DNA from: Treponema sp. | GTDB lineage: Bacteria > Spirochaetota > Spirochaetia > Treponematales > Breznakiellaceae | Direction of reading: 5' to 3' | Assembly (NCBI GenBank): GCA_031266775.1 | Contig: JAISAQ010000102.1 | Coordinates: forward strand, 1 to 51,073 | Length of the DNA: 51,073 nucleotides | Part shown: positions 43,578 to 51,073 of the stretch, piece by piece | How the letters are laid out: every line of letters starts with the position of its first letter | Numbering within the stretch: the first letter of the stretch is position 1 | Position numbers and translations under genes: made by a program | Notes under the pieces: model-generated | What the model saw: only the letters and a program-made list of their open reading frames with translations | Database searches by the model: none | Told to the model about the DNA's origin: nothing

Positions 43578-44615
43578 CTACACCCGTAAATAAATGCGTT
43601 CACCGGCGCCCCAAAGCCCGCGCACCGGTATCTCTTTTCCAAGGGAAGTAGTCAGCATACCGTTGTACACTCCCAAGGGCATTTCATAATCAACGCTGGT
43701 AACGATCAGATTTGCCTTGCTCCGGTTCTGTTCCTGAGGGGTAAACACCAGATCCACCATACCCTCCACATCCTGAATGATCCAGTCGGAATTGATGCCG
43801 CCGGGCATGGTGATGCGCACCGGCGGCAACGGCGAAAGTTCGTTTTCCACCCAAAGGGCGTTTTCGTTGTTTTTATTCGGCTCCCTTGTCTGGTTTTCGG
43901 TAATATTGAAGCCAAAACGCCTCCCCTCCCCGTCAAAACCCATGGCACAGCACCAGATGGACCATATACGGTAAGGGAAAAAACCCTTGGCGTCCGTTAC
44001 GATCCCCAGCGTCTTCGCCGGATCAAAGGAGATATGCTTTCCCCCAAAAACCATATCTCCCCGTACCCAGGTCAGCGCCCTAAAGGCGTACATGCCGCGC
44101 CGTTCGGGAAGAGCCAGGGAAACCGTCATGGGGGTACAGCGCCGGCTGTCAAGATCAAATTCGGCGCGGGCGGTAAAGGAAGGCCGGCGCCGCGTCGCCT
44201 CTATATCAAGATCAAGCCTTACAGTATCCGCGTCAAGCCAGTTATGGATACGAAAGAAAAAACCGCAGGATCTCGAATCAATAGAATCATTCGCCAGCCT
44301 GCGGGGAAAGGCCCGGCCGGCAAAGGGCATAACCTTCCAGAACAAAAGTTTTTCCTGTTTTTCCCGGTCATAAAGAAACACGCGGGCAATGCGGTACAGC
44401 TTGACATTGAACAGCATCGCCGCAAGAAAAAAACGGTCGTCCCCTATAAGAAAAGTTTCCCATTCCTTGAGCCTTGCGTTCTGCATCCATTTGGGCAGGG
44501 GATACCGCATATCCAGAAGGTTTACCTCCCGGAAGACACTGGTCCAGGTTCCCTGCAGCAAGACACCGTTTTCCACAGGCGAAACGCGGGCCTCCTGAAT
44601 TTCCCTTGTATACAC
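43578..44615 (-). CDS. DUF2804 family protein, leaderless
   Basis: 345 residues. The GTG (44613-44615) is chosen because a promoter starts transcription at it (see 44622-44650). The sequence matches DUF2804, a beta-rich domain of unknown function, with segments WDADTV-like WLDADTVRLDLDI, EARPSFT-like RRPSFTARAEF, and MPGGINSDWIIQDVEGMVDLVF. Members are found across bacteria and may bind or modify polysaccharides or lipids, but none is characterised as far as I know. Coupled to the large unknown protein by a 2-nt gap. Confidence 0.78.
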   Translation of the reverse strand: MYTREIQEARVSPVENGVLLQGTWTSVFREVNLLDMRYPLPKWMQNARLKEWETFLIGDDRFFLAAMLFNVKLYRIARVFLYDREKQEKLLFWKVMPFAGRAFPRRLANDSIDSRSCGFFFRIHNWLDADTVRLDLDIEATRRRPSFTARAEFDLDSRRCTPMTVSLALPERRGMYAFRALTWVRGDMVFGGKHISFDPAKTLGIVTDAKGFFPYRIWSIWCCAMGFDGEGRRFGFNITENQTREPNKNNENALWVENELSPLPPVRITMPGGINSDWIIQDVEGMVDLVFTPQEQNRSKANLIVTSVDYEMPLGVYNGMLTTSLGKEIPVRGLWGAGERIYLRV

Positions 44616-44621
44616 AGTTTC

Positions 44622-44650
44622 ATAATATACTATGATGTGGCTTTTTTCAA
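44622..44650 (-). promoter_or_regulatory. Promoter giving a leaderless DUF2804 transcript
   Basis: On the minus strand TTGAAA (44645-44650), 17 nt, then TATTAT (44622-44627), each one mismatch from consensus. Transcription should start about 44615, the first base of the GTG start codon. Confidence 0.65.
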
Positions 44651-44709
44651 TTTATATCCGGCGTTCGCCGGAAACCGCCCCGTGACCGCTCCCTTTTTAC
44701 GGGTCCTTC

Positions 44710-45747
44710 TTATGCCGGACCCTGCCTTGTCCCGCAAAAACCTTCCCTCCAGTGCCAGACCGGTTCCGCCAGGGGAGGCTCTCCACCGGGAACGCCGAAG
44801 GGGTTTACTTCCGTAAAATCGGGCAGTGCGTCCGGTTTCACGGACAGGCCGGGCCCGGCCGCCTGTACGGAATCACGGTTCTTTTCGGCCTCTAATCCCT
44901 GAAAAAAACCTTCCTCTATGTCAAATTCCTCAAGCCACCGGAGCGCCGTATCGTATTCTTCCCGGTTAAGGGAACGGTCCGGGGCCCCCGCAAAAGACCC
45001 CCATGGTACGGGCGTGAACTGGGTCATCAGCGATAAAAGGGCCCTGCCGCGGGCATGCGCGGCAAACCAGCGGAGTACCCCGCGGGTAGATTCAAGATGA
45101 CCGGGAAGAATAAGGTGGCGGATAATCACTTTTAAGGGCCGGTATTCCATCATTTTGAGTATCGCCGCGGCGGCATGTACGCCGTAATCGGGCGCGTTGA
45201 GAAATTCCGCCGCGGTACCCCTGTCCAGTGTCTTGAGATCGGGAAGGTACATGTCAACGCGATCCTTTAAAATTTCAAGGGAGGCCGGGTTTTCGTAAGA
45301 CGAAGTATTCCAGAGTACGGGAACGGCAAGCCCCGCGTTCCGGGCCGCGTCAAGACCGGCAGCCAGGGCGGGAACGGCATGGCTGCCGGTAACCAGATTG
45401 ATATTTTCCGCCCCCCGGCTTTCAAGGGCAAGGCAGATACGAACAAATTCTTCCGCCTCCACAACCCGTCCCATTCCGGGGGAACCTTTTCCTTTAGCTG
45501 TGTTGTGCCCGGCCCCCGAAATCTGCCCGTTTTGGCAGAACACGCAGCCCAGATTACAGCCTGTAACAAAAACGGCTCCCGAACCGCCCCTCCCCGAAAC
45601 CGGAGGCTCTTCGCCGTGGTGTATTACAGCCGATGCGATGCGAAGTTTAGAGGTTTCTCCGCAGAAACCACGCCGCCCCCCGGCGCGGTCCACGCCGCAG
45701 TTTCTTGGACAAAGGACACAGGAGCGGTAGAAAGAACGTGTATCCAT
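44710..45747 (-). CDS. Radical SAM protein, pyruvate formate-lyase activase-like
   Basis: 345 residues. An N-terminal Cys motif CVLCPRNCGVDR...GFC (~11-29) precedes the radical SAM cluster CNLGCVFC (Cx3Cx2C, ~68-75). The PflA-like pattern continues (LWNTSSYENP, YLPDLKTLD, RHLILPGH). Proteins of this kind resemble glycyl-radical activases or the AmmeMemoRadiSam group; no glycyl-radical enzyme gene is next to it, so the target is unknown. It begins 3 nt after the dciA stop and is the last gene of the dnaA cluster. Confidence 0.8.
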   Translation of the reverse strand: MDTRSFYRSCVLCPRNCGVDRAGGRRGFCGETSKLRIASAVIHHGEEPPVSGRGGSGAVFVTGCNLGCVFCQNGQISGAGHNTAKGKGSPGMGRVVEAEEFVRICLALESRGAENINLVTGSHAVPALAAGLDAARNAGLAVPVLWNTSSYENPASLEILKDRVDMYLPDLKTLDRGTAAEFLNAPDYGVHAAAAILKMMEYRPLKVIIRHLILPGHLESTRGVLRWFAAHARGRALLSLMTQFTPVPWGSFAGAPDRSLNREEYDTALRWLEEFDIEEGFFQGLEAEKNRDSVQAAGPGLSVKPDALPDFTEVNPFGVPGGEPPLAEPVWHWREGFCGTRQGPA

Positions 45748-45750
45748 GCA

Positions 45751-46101
45751 CTATTGGGTTTCGTCTCCGTCGCTTTTACCGGCGGGTTTCGGAAGCGGGC
45801 CCCGGCTCAAACGAAAGGCGATTCCCGTAACCGTAAGCCTTGGAAAACGCGCCCTGACATCCGCAAGAATGACATTCTGCTTAAGCTGGAAGATCTGGAG
45901 CCAGCCGGGATGATCCGTTTCAACCTGAAGTACGCCCTGGTACAGGTCCAGAATACGGGAATGATCCGCGGCCGCCGGTATTCCGCTTTTTTCGGTAATC
46001 GCGGCCCACAGCGGGGACACTGACGGGTAATCATCGTCTTTGTTGCCCCTATTAACAAACTTTTCCAGAATAAGCGGAATAAGTTCCCCCGCCGACCTCA
46101 T
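45751..46101 (-). CDS. dciA: DciA/DUF721 family helicase-loading protein
   Basis: 116 residues. DUF721 proteins, now named DciA, help load the replicative helicase DnaB in bacteria without DnaC or DnaI. The domain (~1-95) shows the DUF721 pattern: WAAITEKSG, ILDLYQGVLQVETDHPGWLQIFQLKQNVILADVR and a C-terminal LTVTGIAFRL strand. Location next to recF and dnaN strengthens the call. It starts at ATG 46099-46101 with GGAGGGAATATG-type spacing. Activity here is inferred from family and location. Confidence 0.82.
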   Translation of the reverse strand: MRSAGELIPLILEKFVNRGNKDDDYPSVSPLWAAITEKSGIPAAADHSRILDLYQGVLQVETDHPGWLQIFQLKQNVILADVRARFPRLTVTGIAFRLSRGPLPKPAGKSDGDETQ

Positions 46102-46141
46102 ATTCCCTCCGCTATACTATTGAACAATTTCCTCTGTAAAA

Positions 46142-47242
46142 TTATCCGGGAGATAAAACGCCCCCGTTGACATGATACACCAATGTTCCCGGTTTCCTGT
46201 ATCCCCCGTAGGCTTCTTCAGGAAGAAAAGTGAAAAAAGCCTGATCATAACCGGGCATGACGGAAAGAAATTTCCGTCTTTTCTCGCCGTCCATTTCCAG
46301 AAGAACATCGTCCAGCAGAAGAACAGGCTTCTTTCCGGTCATATCGGAAAAACGCCGGGCTTGGGCTATTCTAAGAAGCAGGGCAAGAAGCCGGCGCTGG
46401 CCTGTTGAGGCGTTTCCCGCAAATTCCACGGTACGGTTTCTGACAAAGGAGTACCTGTCCCGGTGGGGGCCCGAAAGCGAAACGCCAGCGGTAAATTCCG
46501 CTTCCCGCTTTTCCACAAGAAGGGCGGTAATTTTGCCCTCGTCCTTTTCTTTCCAAGAAGAAACATAACGAATTGAAATGCCGTCTATACCGGACACTTC
46601 CTCATAAAGGAGAGTGAAAACCTGTGAAAAAAGCTCCGCCGCGCTTTCCCTCTTTTCCATAAGACGGACACCGTAGGAAACAAGCTGCGCATCAAGGCTT
46701 TGAAGCATGGATTCACGATCCCGGGCAAAATCAATCCTGTTAAAATTTTCCCTGAGAAGGGCGTTGCGTGACCGCAAAACCCGGCGGTACCGGCGGAGAT
46801 CTTCCAGATAGACCGGATCATAAAGGCTCAGGCTCTGATCAAAAAACCAGCGCCGCCGTTCAGGACTTCCGGAGACAAATTCCATGTCCTCATGACAGAA
46901 TATAATGCACGGAACCAGTTCAGGAAGATCTTTTCTGTCCTGGGATTTTACGCCGTCTATAAAAACGGTTTTTTTACCGTCTTCAAATTTAACCAGTACC
47001 GACATACAGGCGGCTTCCACCGTTTTTACCGAAGCCGAAAAATTTTTTTCCCCAATCCGGGCAATTTCCCCGTCACGCGAATTCCGGAAAGAGGACGCAT
47101 AGGAGGCATAATAAACAGCCTCAAGAAAGTTGGTTTTTCCCTGCCCATTCTGTCCTACAAGAAATACATCTTTTTCACCGGTCTCAATTTCAGCGTCGGC
47201 AAGATTTCTGAAACAAACGGTACTTACAGTTCTGAAAAGCAT
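46142..47242 (-). CDS. recF: DNA replication/repair protein RecF
   Basis: 366 residues from ATG 47240-47242, which overlaps the dnaN stop by one base (TGATG). RecF is an SMC-like ATPase that helps load RecA at gaps with RecO and RecR. Walker A is GQNGQGKTN (~31-39), the ABC signature ASTGQRRLLAL and Walker B LLLDDVLLEMDGEKR. The FCHEDMEFVSGSP segment, also family-typical, is present. It follows dnaN directly and precedes dciA. All motifs intact. Confidence 0.96.
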   Translation of the reverse strand: MLFRTVSTVCFRNLADAEIETGEKDVFLVGQNGQGKTNFLEAVYYASYASSFRNSRDGEIARIGEKNFSASVKTVEAACMSVLVKFEDGKKTVFIDGVKSQDRKDLPELVPCIIFCHEDMEFVSGSPERRRWFFDQSLSLYDPVYLEDLRRYRRVLRSRNALLRENFNRIDFARDRESMLQSLDAQLVSYGVRLMEKRESAAELFSQVFTLLYEEVSGIDGISIRYVSSWKEKDEGKITALLVEKREAEFTAGVSLSGPHRDRYSFVRNRTVEFAGNASTGQRRLLALLLRIAQARRFSDMTGKKPVLLLDDVLLEMDGEKRRKFLSVMPGYDQAFFTFLPEEAYGGYRKPGTLVYHVNGGVLSPG

Positions 47243-48342
47243 CAATCCTTCTGCATGGGCATAATAACGTGAAAAAAGTCCTTTTCGGGAACCGGCATGA
47301 TAGTTACAGCCTTGATTAGTTCTCCAAAACGGATGGAAATTTCTTCGTCGTCCATAACCTTAAGAGGATCTTCAACATAGCGGTAATTGAAGGACAGGGA
47401 AACTTTTTCACCTTCATACTTGCAGGAAATCTCTTCCTTTGCCTCGCCTATATCGTTTTCGTCGGAATAAATGGACATGACACCGGGATTAACGTCAAAA
47501 TACACCCGGTGGGATTTAAGCTCAACCATAAGCGAAACTCTTTTAATGGCTTCCAGAATTTCAAGACGGTTTACCGTTATGATGTTATCCTGACTTTCGG
47601 GAATAACCCGGCGGTAATTGGGAAACTGCGCTTCAATAAGCATCGAAGAAAGATTGTAGGACCCATACCGTATAAAAAGCGTTTTGTCCGTTACGGAAAC
47701 CGAAACAGATCCTTCGTTTCCCGCCCTTTTTGCCACAATGTTAAGTATTTTGGGCGGAACGATAATTCCGGCAAAATCATCAATACCGCCGCCTATATCC
47801 TTGCTGGAATGGGCAAGGCGGCGGCCATCGGTGGCAACCATGACAAGTTTATCATTTTCCTTTTCAAAAAACACACCGTTCATGAAATACCGCGTTTCGT
47901 CATCAGATATGGCAAAAATGGTATGCAGTATCATCTCTTTTAGATCCTTTACCGGAACATCAAAGAAAGGAGCGCTTGAAACGGGAAACGGCGGATATTT
48001 ATCGGACGCTATGCTTTTAAGCTGGAACCGTATCTTTTTAAGCGAAGGCTTTATGGTTATTTTTGCCTCTTCCTGGCTGAATTCAAGATCGCCTTCCGGA
48101 ATTGAATTGAGAATCCCCAGAAATTTGTCGCCAAATACCGTAGTAGATCCCTCTTCTGTAACCGTAACCGGTATTTTTGTCTCAAAATTGACTTTTGTAT
48201 CGGTTGCCTTGATGGTAAGTGTGTCGTTTTCCGCGCTCAGATAGATGTTTGACAGTATGGAAATGGCGTTTTTTGAGGTGATAATCTCCTGAGCTATGGC
48301 AATTTCCCTGAGAAGCAAGCTTCTGTTACAGATAAAATTCAT
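47242..48342 (-). CDS. dnaN: DNA polymerase III sliding clamp (beta subunit) DnaN
   Basis: 366 residues, the normal length. DnaN forms a ring dimer around DNA and tethers polymerase III. The N-terminus (MNFICNRSLLLREIAIAQEI), the central FMNGVFFEKENDKLVMVATDG block and the C-terminal FFHVIMPMQ correspond to its three clamp domains. GAGGAG lies 10 nt ahead of the start. It follows dnaA after 222 bp and is coupled to recF. Confidence 0.97.
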   Translation of the reverse strand: MNFICNRSLLLREIAIAQEIITSKNAISILSNIYLSAENDTLTIKATDTKVNFETKIPVTVTEEGSTTVFGDKFLGILNSIPEGDLEFSQEEAKITIKPSLKKIRFQLKSIASDKYPPFPVSSAPFFDVPVKDLKEMILHTIFAISDDETRYFMNGVFFEKENDKLVMVATDGRRLAHSSKDIGGGIDDFAGIIVPPKILNIVAKRAGNEGSVSVSVTDKTLFIRYGSYNLSSMLIEAQFPNYRRVIPESQDNIITVNRLEILEAIKRVSLMVELKSHRVYFDVNPGVMSIYSDENDIGEAKEEISCKYEGEKVSLSFNYRYVEDPLKVMDDEEISIRFGELIKAVTIMPVPEKDFFHVIMPMQKD

Positions 48343-48564
48343 ATATAGTAAACTCCTCTTTTCTCCTCTCTATTATATATATAAAACAGTAGTAATAATA
48401 GTAGGGACGCTTGAAATGTGGAAAACAGGGTTATTTGCTTGTATTATATGCAATTGAATCATTAATAAACCTGATGAAAATGGTAAAGGTTTTTCCACAT
48501 TTTCTGCCTCATACGAAATTATACACCATTTACTACGAATTTATAAACATCTTTACGGCCTTTT
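48343..48564. other. dnaA-dnaN intergenic region with DnaA-box-like sites
   Basis: AT-rich gap. It holds two near-match DnaA boxes in opposite orientation: TGTGGAAAA (48417-48425) and TTTTCCACA (48491-48499), each one base from TTATCCACA. A TTATACACC lies near 48519. In many bacteria an origin lies here; it may belong to oriC or to control of dnaN. Confidence 0.5.
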
Positions 48565-50004
48565 TTATGTTTTTGCGCTGTATTCCTTGATGATTCTTTT
48601 AAGGCTTTCTATGGTTGAATCCAGGGCTGGATTTGATCGTAATTGTTCCTCTATTTTCTGGCATGAATACATGACCGTTGTATGATCCCGCCCTCCGAAT
48701 GTCTGCCCTATTTCCGTAGTGGAATACTCGGTAATTTCCCTGGCAATGTACATGGCAAGCTGGCGGGGAAACACAATGGTTGATGTTCTTTTTTTTCCCT
48801 TTAGATCATTTGGAGAAAGGTGAAAATCTTCCGCTACAATCCGTATTATTGTTTCAAGGGACATGCTCAACTGTTTTGGGAAAAATACATCCTTAAGCTG
48901 CTGCTGGGCTATCTCAAGAGTAACCGGTTTTCCTACCAGTTCCGAATAAGCTACAAGGGTGTTAAGGGCCCCTTCCAGATCCCGGACATTGGTGGATATT
49001 TTATTGGCCACAAGGGAAATAACATCGTCGGGAACCTTTACCTTCTTGTCTTCGCACTTTTTTTTAAGAATGGCGCAACGGGTTTCAAAATCCGGAGGCT
49101 GAAGATCCACCTTAAGACCCCATTCAAAGCGGGATTTCAGCCTTTCGGTAAGGTTTCTAAGTTCGGAAACAGGCCTGTCGCAGGTAAAAACTATCTGTTT
49201 TTTTGCGTGGTACAGTTCATCAAAAGTATAAAACAGCTCCTCCTGAGTACCGTCCTTTTTTTCCAGAAAATGAATGTCGTCGATAAGAAGGACATCCGCA
49301 TGGCGGTATTTGTTGCGGAATGCCGTCATTTTTTGTTCATGAAGGGCCTCTATGAAGTCGTTGGTGAAATTTTCCGCCGACATATAAATTATCCTGATGT
49401 CTGAATTTTCATAAATATAATTGCCTATGGCCTGCATCAGGTGGGTTTTACCCAGCCCGACGCCGCCGTAGATAAGGAAGGGGTTGTATGAGGTAACGCC
49501 CGGATTTTTTCCTATGGCGAGGGCGGCGTTGGCCGCGAAAAGGTTATTTTCCCCTATAACGTACTTGCTGAAGGAATAATCTTCCCTTAAGTGGGGGTGG
49601 CGCGGTTTTTTTACCGGGGGAATCGTGTTGTCCAGAGCGGGTTTTACATTGCCGGCGGGCTTGCGATCCGGCGCGTTTACGGCTTTTTTTGCCCCTTCTT
49701 TTGAAATGTTGCCGGAATTTTCCTCTTCGGAAGGCTCCGTTTCGGCCTTTTTTGGCGCTACCTCAAAAAAAACGGTCAATTCCCTTCCCGAAAGTTCCTT
49801 TATTTTATTTTCTATGGAGTTTTGATACCGTTTTATTATTTCATCCCGGTAAAAATTGGAAGGGACTACGATAATAACGCTTTTTTCCGTTCCTCCTGAG
49901 TATTCAAGCTTATTGAACCAGATACTAAAATCCTGTTCTCCCAGTTCCGAGCGAAGTTGGCGTATTGATTCCTCCCAAAAAGCCCTATAGTCCCACTCAG
50001 CCAT
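48565..50004 (-). CDS. dnaA: Chromosomal replication initiator DnaA
   Basis: 479 residues from ATG 50002-50004; an in-frame TTG directly before is possible. Domain I (~1-85, WFNKLEYSG) and a Glu/Lys/Pro linker (~95-140) precede the AAA+ domain with Walker A GGVGLGKTHL and Walker B LLIDDIHFL. Domain IV binds DnaA boxes through the family motif FGGRDHTTVMYSCQKIE near the C-terminus. The gene starts the dnaA-dnaN-recF-dciA row and faces gyrB. Confidence 0.97.
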   Translation of the reverse strand: MAEWDYRAFWEESIRQLRSELGEQDFSIWFNKLEYSGGTEKSVIIVVPSNFYRDEIIKRYQNSIENKIKELSGRELTVFFEVAPKKAETEPSEEENSGNISKEGAKKAVNAPDRKPAGNVKPALDNTIPPVKKPRHPHLREDYSFSKYVIGENNLFAANAALAIGKNPGVTSYNPFLIYGGVGLGKTHLMQAIGNYIYENSDIRIIYMSAENFTNDFIEALHEQKMTAFRNKYRHADVLLIDDIHFLEKKDGTQEELFYTFDELYHAKKQIVFTCDRPVSELRNLTERLKSRFEWGLKVDLQPPDFETRCAILKKKCEDKKVKVPDDVISLVANKISTNVRDLEGALNTLVAYSELVGKPVTLEIAQQQLKDVFFPKQLSMSLETIIRIVAEDFHLSPNDLKGKKRTSTIVFPRQLAMYIAREITEYSTTEIGQTFGGRDHTTVMYSCQKIEEQLRSNPALDSTIESLKRIIKEYSAKT

Positions 50005-50327
50005 CAAAAAATCCCTTTCCTGTCATAATATTAACATATTATCCACAAGGATACATCAACCTTTAATTTCCCGGATTATGATAATTTTGGTAAAATACCT
50101 TTTTACCTTAATACCTGAATAGTATCAACAAGTCTAATTCCTTGTATTACAAGGAATTAGGTAACATTATACCTCCGCCTTTTCAAGGGGGACTTTTCCT
50201 CCTTTGTGTCCGCAGGTTCCCGCCGTTTTTATTAACAAGTTATACACATTTTGTTGTACAGGCCGCCAAAGACACTAATATTGTACGTTATCTTTACTTT
50301 TCTTTGCAAGATGAATATGATAGGAAA
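50005..50327. other. Probable origin region between dnaA and gyrB
   Basis: This 323-bp AT-rich gap holds an exact DnaA box TTATCCACA (50039-50047) and a near match TTATACACA (50240-50248). It also has a perfect 12-bp inverted repeat CTAATTCCTTGT (50134-50145) / ACAAGGAATTAG (50149-50160) with a 3-nt loop, and a 7-bp pair GGTAAAA (50089-50095) / TTTTACC (50101-50107). Strand bias of the window diverges here. Confidence 0.55.
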
Positions 50328-51073
50328 ATGAATTCCGGCTATTCGGCTCAAAATATCAAGGTACTGAAGGGCCTTGATCCGGTGCGGGAACGCCCCGGCA
50401 TGTACATAGGAACCACGAGTATAGATGGTCTTCACCATCTGGTATATGAGGTTGTAGACAATTCGGTAGACGAGGCCATGCAGGGCCACTGTTCGGAGAT
50501 CTTGGTAGTTCTTGAAGGAAACGACGTTGTCCGGGTGGAGGACAACGGCCGGGGCATCCCCGTGGATATGCACCCTGAAGAAGGGGTCAGCGCCCTGGAA
50601 CTGGTCATGACCCGGCTCCACGCGGGCGGTAAATTCGATAAAAAATCCTATAAAGTATCGGGCGGCCTTCACGGGGTGGGGGTTTCGGTTGTAAACGCCC
50701 TTTCCGAATGGTGCGAGGCCTTTGTCAGGGTGGACGGGGCAATACATACCCAGCGTTACCGCGCCGGTATCCCCGAAGGGCCCGCCCACAAGGCGGGTTC
50801 TTCGGATCTTCCTGCGTGGCTTGGCGGAAACGGGAATACGGGTTTCCCGGAGGAGGCCTCTGCCGCCGGGCGCGGTACGGTGATACGTTTCAAGGCCGAC
50901 ACGTCTATTTTCGAAACCACTACCTATAATTTCGATGTCCTGTCCAACCGCCTGCGGGAACTGGCCTTCCTCAACAAGGGCCTCAAAATTACCATCCGGG
51001 ATGAACGGCTTTCCACCCCCAAGGTCCACGAGTTTATGTTCGAGGGCGGGGTAAAAAGTTTTGTGGACTACCT
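50328..51073 (+). CDS. gyrB: DNA gyrase subunit B, N-terminal part
   Basis: 248 codons seen from ATG 50328, open to the right edge. The GHKL ATPase site is intact: the Asp/Asn helix VYEVVDNSVDEA (catalytic Glu of GyrB falls here), RPGMYIGTTS, VEDNGRGIPV and the ATP-lid block GGLHGVGVSVVNALSEW. GyrB supplies ATP energy for negative supercoiling with GyrA. The start is not well supported by a Shine-Dalgarno: AGGA is only 2 nt from ATG. An upstream ATG at 50311 is in another frame and stops quickly. Divergent from dnaA. Confidence 0.96.
   Translation, partial: MNSGYSAQNIKVLKGLDPVRERPGMYIGTTSIDGLHHLVYEVVDNSVDEAMQGHCSEILVVLEGNDVVRVEDNGRGIPVDMHPEEGVSALELVMTRLHAGGKFDKKSYKVSGGLHGVGVSVVNALSEWCEAFVRVDGAIHTQRYRAGIPEGPAHKAGSSDLPAWLGGNGNTGFPEEASAAGRGTVIRFKADTSIFETTTYNFDVLSNRLRELAFLNKGLKITIRDERLSTPKVHEFMFEGGVKSFVDY

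Noticed and set aside
1-51073. tRNA genes, CRISPR array, complete insertion sequence
   Set aside because: No cloverleaf-type GGTTCGAATCC block in a gap, no regularly spaced direct repeats and no transposase with flanking repeats; the Rpn nuclease at the left edge is not a classical transposon.

Overview
The window looks like chromosomal DNA of a termite-gut-type treponeme (Spirochaetota, Treponema/Leadbettera group). This rests on gene content and not on a database match: a spirochaete-like dnaA-dnaN-recF-dciA cluster, FlgM with a treponeme-like C-terminus, a Cache chemoreceptor, a NifB-NifX fusion (nitrogen fixation), GH31 enzymes for plant oligosaccharides, and many short-leader or leaderless transcripts. 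Species is not assignable from the window alone.

Layout. 1-1.2 kb: 3' part of an Rpn-family nuclease running off the left edge, a degraded small gene and a perfect hairpin. 1.2-4.8 kb: TrmH-family methyltransferase, an iron-ADH homologue that has lost three metal ligands, flgM, rsmI and a zinc-ribbon membrane protein. 4.85-9.1 kb (+): glgX, a NT5C-type nucleotidase and a B12-binding radical SAM protein. 9.1-10.5 kb (-): nifB with a palindrome at its promoter. 10.6-16.9 kb: an unknown protein, a short MTHFR-like protein coupled to an acyl-ACP thioesterase, and full-length metH. 16.9-26.4 kb: a carbohydrate locus with a CUT1 ABC importer (binding protein and two permeases), YesL-like protein and two cytoplasmic GH31 enzymes, with a divergent LacI regulator. 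26.4-30.7 kb: YibE/F protein, a porin-like outer-membrane protein and alkaline phosphatase, whose leader can sequester its ribosome binding site. 30.8-34.1 kb: DUF3793 protein, flavodoxin and a chemoreceptor. 34.1-36.8 kb: a zinc/Fur locus (pRiA4b-ORF3-like protein, Fur/Zur, Cys/His-rich peptide, ZnuA) around a 10+10 bp palindrome. 36.8-40.5 kb: a paired ABC half-transporter operon of the YbtPQ/IrtAB type. 40.6-45.7 kb: Bax inhibitor-1 protein, a large unknown protein, DUF2804 protein and a PflA-like radical SAM protein. 45.75-51.07 kb: dciA, recF, dnaN and dnaA (all -) and the divergent start of gyrB (+), with the probable replication origin between dnaA and gyrB and/or between dnaA and dnaN.

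Together: if the origin is near 48-50 kb, the fork moving left reads most genes between 17 and 50 kb as leading-strand genes, which fits the strong minus-strand bias. The GH31 operon imports an oligosaccharide (alpha-xylosides from xyloglucan are a good guess) and hydrolyses it in the cytoplasm. MetH and the MTHFR-like protein form a folate/methionine pair. Flavodoxin and the YbtPQ-like transporter share a promoter-proximal motif and may belong to one metal-limitation response. The Fur/ZnuA cluster looks like a zinc-limitation response.

No tRNA, rRNA, CRISPR array or complete insertion sequence was seen. The most unusual observations are the metal-ligand-free Fe-ADH homologue, the 11-bp helix that masks the alkaline phosphatase SD, the terminator between flavodoxin and DUF3793, and the recurrent leaderless promoters.
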